DNA from: Rachicladosporium sp. CCFEE 5018
Taxonomy: Eukaryota; Ascomycota; Dothideomycetes; Cladosporiales; Cladosporiaceae
Direction: 5' to 3'
Assembly (NCBI GenBank): GCA_002077045.2
Contig: KZ111150.1
Coordinates: 1,177,550 to 1,241,549 of the forward strand
Length of the DNA: 64,000 bases
The notes below the pieces were generated by a model. That model saw nothing but the letters and a program-made list of their open reading frames with translations. It did not search any database and was not told the origin of the DNA. Shown here in pieces: positions 32,811 to 42,280 of this stretch; the stretch's first letter is position 1, and each line of letters begins with the position of its first letter. The position numbers and the translations under genes are program-made.

Positions 32811-35348
32811 AGCTTGATCAGCGCGAGTCATAACATTCTGCCGGTGGGTCCTGGTGCACCAGCACCGACAAGCGGCGAGACACCATATCGTAGCTTCACG
32901 ATGTCAAGCAGCTCCCTCGCACCATCGACACTTGCGAATCCTCCAGCTGCCACGAACCTCAGTCACACAGCCGTGGTCATTAGTGGGGAGCGCGATCTTG
33001 GTCGTATGGACGGCTCAGCGGTGCCATCTGGCATTTTGGCCAATCTTTGGGGTACAACAGCTTGGGGCTACGTGAACAAGCTGGGTGAAGATGGCCAGAT
33101 GTCGCAGGCTACACCCGCATCAGCATCAGAGCAACCAGGTACAGGTATCGCTCCTACTACCACGCAAGATGACCTTGGCATCATGGACGGCGAGTCAGAG
33201 AATAGGCTTCTCGTGCTTGGCGACCCATCTGTTGGTCTCGGAAGCCTCGCACATCGCAAGACCATGAGCACTGCGGACATTGTAGCAACGGCAACTCCGA
33301 TAAGCGGGGCAAAGGAGCCGACAAATGCTTACCCGAACTACTACCCGCTTGCACTCAAGGCACAGCAAGCGCAGTTTCGCATGCTGTTCCCATCCTTGGT
33401 GGCAAATGACAAGGTGGTACTCGTCTTCAGGGCAACCTGGAACCTAAATGAGCAGCAGGACTTTCCTGGACGAGTCTATGTCACGACAAAAGCTGTGTAC
33501 TTCTACAGTCATCATCTTGGGCTCGTGCTGACCACTAGCGTCGACTTAAGCAGCATTGAAGAGGTCACCGCAGCACCTGGGCGAGATTGCGATTTCATGT
33601 ACCTACACCTCAAAGACAACAACTCACGAATCGACGAACTCCGTCGCATCACGATCAAGATCTTCCTTGAACCACTCCGGCTACTGCAGAGGCGCCTCAG
33701 CTACCTTGTACACAATGCTGCTGCTGAGAGGCCGAGTGAGATCGAAGAAGTGCTCAAGACGCTGATCAGAATGGAAGGCGAGGATCTCAAGCGCAGCTCT
33801 TCTGTCGAAAGCTGGGAAGACGTGCGCTACACTCCCGATGAGGGAGCCACAGGACAGCTAGACTCCCGACGGCCTCGCAACGTCAAGGCGAGTCTGCACG
33901 TCGACGGCAATCTTTACGGCGAGCCCAACAGAACTGGCAAGGAGATACAGAAGTTCAAGCTTCCGTCATCGGCAGTGCAGTATGCGCCGCAAGGTATGCG
34001 TGCGTTCATCTCACGGGACTCTAACGTCAGTGCAAAGGCCCTGTTCCACGTGGTCTTCGGGGACAAGAGTGCTGTCTTCCAGCTGCTGTACTGCAACCGC
34101 TGGGGTGCCGATATCGTGCAGTCTCCGTGGACGAAGCCAGACGGAGCAGCCCACTGGATTCGTCACTTCTCTAGCGACGATCCGACCACACCGATGAACG
34201 ACATACAGACCATCGACATCTACAATGACCATCTCTGCTATGTTGTCACCAACGTGAAGCGTCCATGGCGGCTGCCCTTCGCCAACCGCTTCACCTTGAC
34301 GTCGAAGATAGTCATCACGCACTCTGCAAAATCGAGATGCAAGCTAGCGGTCTATCAGCAAATTCGCTGGAGCCGCGCGCCTCGACCCGCCTACTTCCAG
34401 CGTCTGATCGAGACATACGCTTTCAACAACCTGGAAGCTGATGCGCTGGATCTGACCAATGTGGCCATGGACCAAGTAGCCAAGCTCGGCAATCACAGCA
34501 AGACCAACAAAGCCGTCGACATCTTCGGCGCAATTGGTGTTGCGACGCAACCGACGCGACTAGACTCGTCTGCCGCCCCGACTTTGGCCGTGTTGAAGAA
34601 CGCAAAGCAAGCAAGACGGCAGACTTTGCCAGGTATGGTCCTCGACGATGCATTGCAACGGCTTGTCCAGCTCTTCTATGGCGTGTTTGACGTCTTGATC
34701 GCGATCAGCAAAAGTGTCATCAGTGTCTGCAACGCACACTCTATTCTTGTCCTGCTACTAGCCGCAAGCTTTGCGTACAATACCTGGTACGGCTATCGCG
34801 ACTCTTACGTGTGGTACAATGAGCGCAGCGCCGCGAAGTTTGTCGCGAGACTAGGCGTGACGCCGAGCCCTGTCATGGCAAGAGCGGTATATGTGAGCGA
34901 TATCGAGGAGCTCGTCACACCGAACCTGGACAACGTGACAGCTTTGGCTTTCGGCTCAGATGGCGTCAAGACTTGCAGGTCGACGTTTGGGCAGCAACTC
35001 ACACCTGCGTTGGTCAGTACCGACAAGGCTTATCGGTCCGACCATAGACTCAGTCGTACACGCGACGCGATCGCGAGGTATCGACATGATTTGCTTGTCG
35101 CACTGCGGGTCGTCAATCGTGTCGAGAAGGACGTGGTGCTGGCTGAGTACGACACGTGGGTACGAGAAGAGGCTGCGAAGTGCGAGAAGATGAGGGATGT
35201 GCTGCAGGGGAGGCGAAGTAAAGCCAAAAGTAAGGAGCAGCAAGTTATTTCGAGCAAAGAGCGAGGCGTCAGTGAGGAATTGGAGCGGTACTGTGGGAGC
35301 TGCAACGTGGAACTCGCGCGCGTGAAGAATGGGACATCGTTGCTGTGA
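32811..35348 (+). CDS. Lam/Sip3-type sterol-transfer protein, copy A, C-terminal 845 residues
   Basis: The contig starts inside the gene, in frame at a Ser codon; the BAR and PH domains are missing here but present in copy B. What remains is a Ser/Thr-rich linker, a GRAM-like region (FRMLFPSLVANDKVVLVF, GRVYVTTKAVYFYSHHLG) and a VASt/START-like domain (NLYGEP through LPFANRFTLTSKIVI). The end is a membrane helix (AHSILVLLLAASFAYNTW) and a Lys/Arg/Glu-rich tail. Yeast relatives (Lam1/Ysp1, Lam3/Sip3) sit at ER-plasma membrane contacts. Compared with copy B it lacks three codons in the tail (LQGRRSKAK against LQGREKARSKAK). Confidence 0.88.
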   Translation, partial: SLISASHNILPVGPGAPAPTSGETPYRSFTMSSSSLAPSTLANPPAATNLSHTAVVISGERDLGRMDGSAVPSGILANLWGTTAWGYVNKLGEDGQMSQATPASASEQPGTGIAPTTTQDDLGIMDGESENRLLVLGDPSVGLGSLAHRKTMSTADIVATATPISGAKEPTNAYPNYYPLALKAQQAQFRMLFPSLVANDKVVLVFRATWNLNEQQDFPGRVYVTTKAVYFYSHHLGLVLTTSVDLSSIEEVTAAPGRDCDFMYLHLKDNNSRIDELRRITIKIFLEPLRLLQRRLSYLVHNAAAERPSEIEEVLKTLIRMEGEDLKRSSSVESWEDVRYTPDEGATGQLDSRRPRNVKASLHVDGNLYGEPNRTGKEIQKFKLPSSAVQYAPQGMRAFISRDSNVSAKALFHVVFGDKSAVFQLLYCNRWGADIVQSPWTKPDGAAHWIRHFSSDDPTTPMNDIQTIDIYNDHLCYVVTNVKRPWRLPFANRFTLTSKIVITHSAKSRCKLAVYQQIRWSRAPRPAYFQRLIETYAFNNLEADALDLTNVAMDQVAKLGNHSKTNKAVDIFGAIGVATQPTRLDSSAAPTLAVLKNAKQARRQTLPGMVLDDALQRLVQLFYGVFDVLIAISKSVISVCNAHSILVLLLAASFAYNTWYGYRDSYVWYNERSAAKFVARLGVTPSPVMARAVYVSDIEELVTPNLDNVTALAFGSDGVKTCRSTFGQQLTPALVSTDKAYRSDHRLSRTRDAIARYRHDLLVALRVVNRVEKDVVLAEYDTWVREEAAKCEKMRDVLQGRRSKAKSKEQQVISSKERGVSEELERYCGSCNVELARVKNGTSLL

Positions 35349-35539
35349 ATGCATTGCATGGTGTAGCATGGTTGTGAGCGATCAGCTTTGGGCATGTTGT
35401 GAGATACCCCGTGGCAATTTGTACCTAGCATATTGACTGTGTATACTAAGCTGCATTAGTCCTCAATCTCCTGCCAAATCGCTTCGTCCGCTTTAGGTTC
35501 ACCCACCCTATCAATCTCGTCGTCAATCCTCGCAATTCC

Positions 35540-36401
35540 CTACAGCCCCGGCGCCAGCAGCCCGTACTCTCCCGGCACGATCGTCCCGTTCGCCACCGCC
35601 GCCCTATGCGCCGCCGCCAACCTTCCATAAGCAGGAAAGTACACATTCAACCACGGCAGCACCTCCGGCAGCCCCGGCGTGTTCCTCCAATCCCGCATCA
35701 AATCACACACAATACTGAACAAACTCACCAGCTGCACGCCAGCCCTCGCCATCCGATCATTACTCACGTCTCTGATGAGCTCGGTGGTAGTCCCTGAGGC
35801 TTCGACATTGGCCCAGACGTCGTAGCCTTCTGAACGCAAAGAGAGGGCAAGGAATGTGGTGCAGACGTCTGTTGTGATGCCGGCGACGATTATTTGGGAG
35901 CGGTTGGTGGCGCGGATTGCAGCGCTGAATTGCGCGTTGTCCCAGGCGTCTACTTCGCCTTGGCGGGCTACGACGGGGACGGAGGGGTACCTTCATGGCT
36001 CGCATTAGGACTGATGACGATCTGCTCGTCATGATATTTGTCGACTTCAAGGCTAACTTACATGTCCAGAATAGCCTTCGGCAGCATGCCGTTTGGTCCC
36101 TGCTGCGCAGACGTGCTGAGCACGACGGGTATGTCGAATAGCTTGCCCAGTGCGGCGTGAGCGATCATGTTGTTGTAGTACAGCGTCGGATCGAAGTCGC
36201 GGGCGAGACTGTACAGGCCATCTTGCAAGTCCAGGACGAGGAGCGCGGCTTTGGTCTTGTCGAGACGTACGAAAGGCACAGCTACTTTCTGGTCAGCGCT
36301 CGGGTCACAGGTGACGATCTGATTGAGCATGGTCCAATACAGTCTGCCAAGGTGCTGGCAATAGCGGCCGAGATGACCAGAACTGCTGAAAAGAGCTTCA
36401 T
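35540..36401 (-). CDS. Secreted isochorismatase-like cysteine hydrolase, copy A
   Basis: Exons 36401-36341, 36284-36062 and 35990-35540 total 735 nt, 244 residues. Exon 1 encodes a signal peptide (MKLFSAVLVISAAIASTLAD), so the protein is probably exported. A 56-nt intron with a GCTGACC branch leads into LAVPFVRLDKTKAALLVLDLQDG. The catalytic Asp is in LDLQDG (about 39) and the nucleophilic Cys in GITTDVC (about 138). QGEVDAWDN resembles the YcaC-like subgroup. The fold hydrolyses amide or vinyl-ether bonds; the substrate is unknown. An unspliced start at ATG 36328 is possible, but the matching frame in copy B has a TAG three codons on, and it would lose the export signal. Confidence 0.85.
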
Positions 36402-38292
36402 GGCTATAGATGCGGCTCTTGATACTTCGGTGAAGTTGAAGGAATTAATACTGGATGCTCGAATGAACCCATACGGCGGGTTGAAGAAATACTTATACCG
36501 GTGACTTGCCTTGTCAATGGCCGGCTGACTTCGCAGTCTGCTGGACAGGACTTGCCTCGTTTCTCTACCACTTTCGGTGATAGCAAGCCCGTGTTGGTGT
36601 GACATGCATTGTGGTCAAGGTAAAGCGTAACAGCATCCATGATGCCTGGTCATTAGGTGCGTTGGTCCACGGTGGTCAAAGTTCCGTCCAGTCAGTACCC
36701 TGTCTGCAGCCTATATGCGATGCCCGAAGACTGGGCCGGTATACGAGGAAGGTCCACAGCCTAAGGCGAAGTAATCGTGATGCAGTGCTTATTGTATATG
36801 TTGTGTAGTCGTCTGCCCTCGTGCATCCTCCACCAGCTCTACCGCCAGGCGCTTCGTCAGCCGTCAGTCAGCTGTTGGGAGCGACGCATACGGAGTCTTC
36901 CCTCGAACAGTTGCATATGCCGATGCAAAGTCGGCACTGGTGCTATACTGTATCTCCCGGCACGAGAGCATGTGCGTCTCCAAAATACGAGAAGCGGTCA
37001 ATGCTGTTGGTAGCCCGTCCCCTCGTTCCCAATGGTCTCGTGCGGCTTGCGATCATCTCACTGACCTGCACCGCAGTAGCGCAGGAGAGATTCCGCATAT
37101 ACGTACAGAATGCCAGTATGCTTCGCCAGTGACATGCCAACCCTCCCTCCCCTCCCCTTCTCAAACCCTCCACAAACTCAACCAACCCGTCCCGACTCAA
37201 GCATTTCAGCCGAAAACCCCATTCGTCTCCTCCTCCTCGGTCTGGCGGTACACTAGCACACGTCACCACGAGGCGTCTGTCTTCGCAGTCCAGTCGCGTT
37301 TATAGCACTTATACTTCATCCCTTCCCCGTCAGATGCCGGTAGCGGTCCCAGAGTGGAAGGTGGCAGCGACAGTGCTAAGCCTCGCCAAGTGCACAGTGT
37401 CGCGGTCCGCACCTTCTTTGATCCCTGGTACAGATTGAATCTCAACCAGAACGTCGCCCGCTCAGACCAACGGTCGAGGACCAGCGACGGTAATACGGCT
37501 GTCGAGTAGTGGAGATGATGAACCACGTTCCGAGCGACTGCAGAGTAAGTTGAGTGGACGTTGGGCACGGAAGCTAGTGGGTATCACTTCTCGGCATCAT
37601 TGTATGGTCCGGAGACGAAATGGCATGAGCTGAGGGCCATGGTAGTGTATGCAGTGGTGAGCTGGAGTGGATGGAGAGCAAGTTGATCAGAAGTCAGTAA
37701 TAAGACGAGCTCTGGACACTGGACTGGAGCCGTGCACTTTCAATATCGACATCAAAGAAAACGATGAAGGTAGCGGCATGGTGTGAGCATATTAAACTTA
37801 CACGCGTTTGATGTTCTGGCTTCGATGTCTGCTGCAACATAGCTATACGGATATAGAAGGGCGCCTATCTGCTACTTGTCAAGCGAACATGTTCTCGCAC
37901 AGTTTCCTGCAGCTGATCCTCCCTTCTTCGGAGCAAGACTACACCTATTGTTTGAACCGCTATGCAAAGCATATCAAGTTGTGAAGTGCATCCTAGAGAT
38001 CCGACTACCCATGCCAGGCGACCCAATCGACGAGACTGAGTAGGGTGTCTGTTGATACAGGCGGCTGGACGGATGAAGTTGAAAGCAATCTCGTGTGAAG
38101 CGTACGAGTCGTTAAGTCATTATGCATGATTGCATGATATCGAGTGCCGGTAAGAAGTGCTTTTGGTTGTTGCGACATTCGGGTGTCCGGGACGTTCGAA
38201 TCGACACTGATCGAGTCGGGTGACGGCGTCGTCCAGCCGATCCCGAAAGTCGTCGGGACAGATGCTGCATTTCAGTATACCGGGCTGGCTGA
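36402..38292. other. Long intergenic stretch, no gene supported
   Basis: About 1.9 kb between the isochorismatase and KH genes, both on the minus strand. Its counterpart 55938-57828 has the same length. Frames of 60-120 codons are not conserved between the copies, which argues against an overlooked protein. It must contain the isochorismatase promoter and the KH gene's 3' UTR. Confidence 0.6.
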
Positions 38293-39428
38293 CTACGCCG
38301 CTGCGTCCGGGATCTGGCTGCGACGCATCTTCTCGGACTCGAGGTTCTCGTACAGGAGATACAGAGCCTTCTCGTTTGCACTTGGGCCGCCAGTGATCGT
38401 GAACATGCGTTCGCCGCTGTCGTCGTGAGGCGCCTTGGCGATGCTGATGCGTGCGCCAGAGGTCTTGCGGATCTCGCTGATCTTACTGCCACCACGTCCG
38501 ATGATGCAGCCCACCATGTCGGCGGGGATTGAGATGTTCTGCGTCTGGATATCTTCGCCCTCCTCGACGGTGGCTTGGCCAGCACCAGCGCTATCGCCGT
38601 TCTGACGGGGTGCATACTGTTGCTGAGCGGCTCCAGTGAAGTCCGCGCCATTGCCAGTACGGTTGAAGCTGCGTGGAGCACCGTAGCCACCTCCATTGGT
38701 GGGTGGACTGCCAAGTGCACCGCCTTGAACACGTGTGACTGGGCTGTAGAGGACTGTGCCGAAGCCGCGTTGTTCGTCATCGACCAGGCAGCGACCGATC
38801 TCCCACACCGCCTTTTGGACGCCCTCAGGTGTGCCTTGTACCTCGACGATGCGTTCAGTTGACTGTGGTAGCATCTCCTTCTGCGCGACCATGCGAACGC
38901 CTGAGCCGTCCTGGATCTGCTTGATCTTTGCTCCTTGTCGGCCAATGATGGTACCCATTTGGTTGTGTGAGATCAGAAGACGGATTGCTATGTCATTGTC
39001 AGTCGATTCTTCGTGATCCAGCGACAGTTGCACATACGATGAGTATTCGGACTGGCCACGACACCTCCCATGCCCACCTGCGGCGCACCCTTGACAAGCC
39101 CATCGGCAACCAAGCCATAGGCCTCAGCGATCGCGTTCAGCGCTCCACTGACTGTCAAGACGCGGTCATGAACACCAGGCACAACCTTGCTAACGCCGGC
39201 CCTGACCCCAGTCTTCTCACGCAGCTCGGCCACGTTGGCGCCCGCCTTGCCAATGATAACGCCAGCCTCTTTCGACGTGACGATAGCACGCAGAGTGAGC
39301 TGCGCTTGGCCATATTCCTCATCGGTGCGCGGGGTCTCGTCGTGGTTGGTATTCAGGGCACCGAGTCTATCGGTGATGTTGTGGACACCTGCATCGACTC
39401 CGGGCGAGGTCGCTTCTTGGCCGGACAT
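38293..39428 (-). CDS. Three-KH-domain RNA-binding protein (PBP2/HEK2-like), copy A
   Basis: Binds single-stranded C-rich RNA and probably regulates mRNA stability or localisation, as in yeast Hek2/Pbp2 and poly(C)-binding proteins. Exons 39428-39038 and 38987-38293 give 361 residues. KH1 (about 42-112) has the GxxG loop GVIIGKAGAN. KH2 (from about 133) has THPIRLLISHNQMGTIIGRQG. KH3 near the C-terminus has ISIPADMVGCIIGRGG. A Gly/Asn-rich linker (PTNGGGYGAP) separates KH2 from KH3. The 50-nt intron (GTATGT to ACATAG) ends at the in-frame TAG that would otherwise terminate the first frame, and splicing restores the conserved HPIRLLIS. No targeting signal is present. Confidence 0.92.
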
Positions 39429-39935
39429 GGCGGGAGAGATTCGGATTGTTTGTTGCGGGAAGGTTTAGGTATCACGTGAAGAAGGCAACCTCGTAGGAAG
39501 CTAGAGTGGGGGTTTGAGAGGTGTGGTCGGACGAACTGCGGTGTCGCGTATCAGTACCAATTCTTGCGAGCTCTTGACGGTGGGGTTGACTAACGGAGGA
39601 GAGACCGAAGGAGGGGGTGAAGTGAGAGGGAGAGGGGCGGAGCGACGAGGTGATGAGTTTGCTATGTCTTTCGTAGTAGCATGGAGGTGCGTGTAGAGAG
39701 TGAGGAGGAAGAAGAGGAGGTGAGGTCGAGGGCATCGTCGCGACTGCTGCACAGAGCTTGGTAAATTCGTGTGGTGGCAGGAACTCATCGCCCAATCAGC
39801 GCCTGCCACACAAACTCGCTTGTAAAATAAGGTATGTACATGTGTAGGTACTGAAATGAGAAACTCATGAGGCAAGATGCCTTCAAGCAGCATCTAATAG
39901 CATGCGATGTTTGATGTTGAGGGCTTGGGACACTA
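39429..39935. other. Intergenic between KH and aldolase genes
   Basis: About 500 bp, strongly purine-rich on the plus strand around 39590-39725 (GAGGAG-type runs), so pyrimidine-rich in the direction of KH transcription. This is probably the KH promoter or 5' UTR. Confidence 0.55.
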
Positions 39936-41303
39936 TTAGTGCGTCTTTTTCTTTCCAGCTAACAGCGCATCGCATAGTGCCACATAGCCATCGACAAAGG
40001 TCTTTGTCGGTATCTTCTCCGTAACACTCATCATCATCCACTCAATCTCGTGCCGATGCACTGCGTCTGCCCCATTACTTACAGCTTCAGGCTTCATACC
40101 CTTCCGGTCCATTGCTAGCATTTCGTCCAGCGTCTGCTTCGGCCACACCCTTTCTAGCACTCTGACGCCTGTCTTGCTCGCGACCGCGTCGCGTGCTGCG
40201 TAGATCTCCTCAGGTGAGTAGCCACAGAAGGCAGTCCGAGTCTGACAACAGGTCGTTTCGTCTGGCATGAATTGGACGATTTGCTGGCCATTTCGAGCCT
40301 TCTTCTCCTTGGTAGCAGCTTTGATACCTGACGTGACTTCAATCATTTTCTCCCGCTTCCGAGCAAATGTTCCGATGTTTTCATTGAAGCCTCGTTCAGA
40401 GTCGATGACCTGGTATGCAAGACTGAAGGCGTTGCCACCTGCTCTGCGTTGCCACATTTTCGCATCAGCAATGAGCGTCTTGTCATTGGCGAGCAGTATC
40501 GCGCCACTCGCGCTTTGTAACGCCTTGTAGAAGCTCATGTAGATCGTGTCGAAGAGCTGAGCGATGTCCTTGAAAGTTTTGCCAGAAAGAGCTTGGTAAT
40601 ACGGCTCAATCTCCCAGATCCTCGCACCATCGCAATGCAGCACGACACCTGCAGTCTTGCACGCTGATGAGATTTCGACTAGCTCATCGAATGTGTAAGT
40701 AGCACAGCCCAGATTTCTGTTAGGCAACTCAAGCAGCAGGACTGCGGGTCGCTCGTCTGCAGGCAACTCTAGCAGCGTCTTGATCTCTTGCACCGTCGGC
40801 AGAGCGTCAGGGCTTGAACCAAGGAGTATACGCTTCAGACCGTAGAGCTCCTCGTATGCACGTTCCTCGGCAGACTCTAGATGACACGAGACGTGCCATG
40901 CGACTCGTGGATTGCTGGCGCGAGTGCAGTGAATCTTCAGTGCGGCCAGTTGGGCTTGTACACCAGTGATGAAGAAGAGTCCAGCCTCCTTGCCGAACAG
41001 CTTCGCGATATGGTTCTCGAAATGCGACTTGTGCTTGCCATCACCGTAGCCGTCCTTGTCGACAATTTCAGGCAGGCTCAGAAGGTCCTTCCGCTGATCG
41101 AAGACATCCTCACGAAGTGCTTTCTTCAAGTACTGCTCCGGACCCTTGGCGTAATTCGCAGTCCGTTCAAAGCTTTCTGCTGGAGTGCTTGGGGGCGCAA
41201 ACATACACAGTCGTATCGATTCCGGAATGGGATCGACTTTCGTGGCAGAGTCTCCACAGTCCGCTGTCGAAGTGACCACCGTTGCACTACCTGAGTCTGC
41301 CAT
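39936..41303 (-). CDS. Threonine aldolase-like PLP enzyme, copy A
   Basis: A fold-type I PLP enzyme of the beta-eliminating lyase/threonine aldolase family, intronless, 455 residues. It probably cleaves or rearranges a beta-hydroxy amino acid; the exact substrate is uncertain. Landmarks are the His in SCHLESAEE (about 141), the cofactor-contacting Asp in VLHCDGARIWE (about 225) and the likely Schiff-base Lys in MSFYKALQSASGA (Lys260). A GGNAFSL segment follows. The family usually has a Ser-Lys-Gly context at the lysine, so this is a divergent member. The C-terminus is longer than in bacterial enzymes. ATG 41303 (ACAATGGCAGAC) is chosen because copy B starts at the same codon. It is divergent from the glycosidase. 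Confidence 0.85.
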   Translation of the reverse strand: MADSGSATVVTSTADCGDSATKVDPIPESIRLCMFAPPSTPAESFERTANYAKGPEQYLKKALREDVFDQRKDLLSLPEIVDKDGYGDGKHKSHFENHIAKLFGKEAGLFFITGVQAQLAALKIHCTRASNPRVAWHVSCHLESAEERAYEELYGLKRILLGSSPDALPTVQEIKTLLELPADERPAVLLLELPNRNLGCATYTFDELVEISSACKTAGVVLHCDGARIWEIEPYYQALSGKTFKDIAQLFDTIYMSFYKALQSASGAILLANDKTLIADAKMWQRRAGGNAFSLAYQVIDSERGFNENIGTFARKREKMIEVTSGIKAATKEKKARNGQQIVQFMPDETTCCQTRTAFCGYSPEEIYAARDAVASKTGVRVLERVWPKQTLDEMLAMDRKGMKPEAVSNGADAVHRHEIEWMMMSVTEKIPTKTFVDGYVALCDALLAGKKKTH

Positions 41304-42280
41304 TGTCAATTACTTGTGATATAAGACTCGGTCAATCTTCAGAACCTAGACTTGGCTATTATAGCTAGCTGGAAGTAGCAGCCTAACGTACAAATGCGCC
41401 AGCCTGTTGAGTCACGCCTATCAATGCATATCAGAGTCCCACTGCCTTCTGACTCCGTTCCTACCTGCCTCATCAGGCTGCTCCAATTTCCTGAGCAGAA
41501 ATATCTGACCTTCCCAGGACCATGGCATGCCTCAAAAGCGGGCCCACACGATTCGAGCCTCAGCTCCGTGCTGTGTCGTGCAGACGAAATTCTTATGCCG
41601 CTTCCTGTGAGTCACGACTTGTGCGTGCGACGATGTCTTCTGGCATGACACCATCGATCGGATTCGGCCGCTCTCTGGCAAATCATCACTATAATTCGCA
41701 CTCTTCTCGGGTCCAATAAGAAGGATGAGCATCGACGTTTCGCTCGCAGCGATTTTATCGTCGATCCATTGGCCTTCACTCTCGGTCACTCAATCGATGT
41801 CACACACCTTGTAATCGCAGAGAGACAGCGACTTCACCAAGTTTTGGACGTTCGACCGAGCAAACCCTCCAGCACACGATGTAAGGAATGTCACGCAGAC
41901 GTGGCTCACGTCATGGGCCCTCAAGACTGTGCGACAACTGCGCGACCTGGCTTGTCCTTGGCCTTGTAAAGTCCAATGGCTTCGACTCCACTCAGCCCGC
42001 GAGCCTCTTCTCTCCACTCCACGCGCCTCCACTCCATATCCCCGCACTTTCTCGCCTGGGTAACCTTCTTGCAGAGTAGCTCCAGCACGTATGCCAGGAA
42101 CCAACTCCTCTTTCGACCACATGGCTTGCCACCATGAGGCTACTCCGCTGCGGGCAATGACATCGTGTGCGCCGGACTGACCCGCGTCAAGCTCATCGCA
42201 AGCTTGAAGTACGAGCACGAAGTAGGTTGTCAATGTCGGTCGATCCCTTACATCTCTTCCGTAGTGTACACGCCGCAAAG
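41304..42280. other. Divergent intergenic region, aldolase and glycosidase
   Basis: About 980 bp with no supported gene. The counterpart (60835-61853) is about 42 bases longer and clearly more diverged than the flanking exons. Both promoters must be here. Confidence 0.6.

Noticed and set aside
32816..35348. ATG or TTG start for the sterol-transfer gene at the contig 3 edge
   Set aside because: The frame is open to the contig end, and copy B shows that 523 more residues lie upstream; the apparent start is an artefact of truncation.
38112..38945. A 277-codon Ser/Arg-rich minus-strand frame
   Set aside because: Same strand as the KH gene but another frame; KH2 and KH3 motifs are in the other frame and the gene has the correct intron phase.
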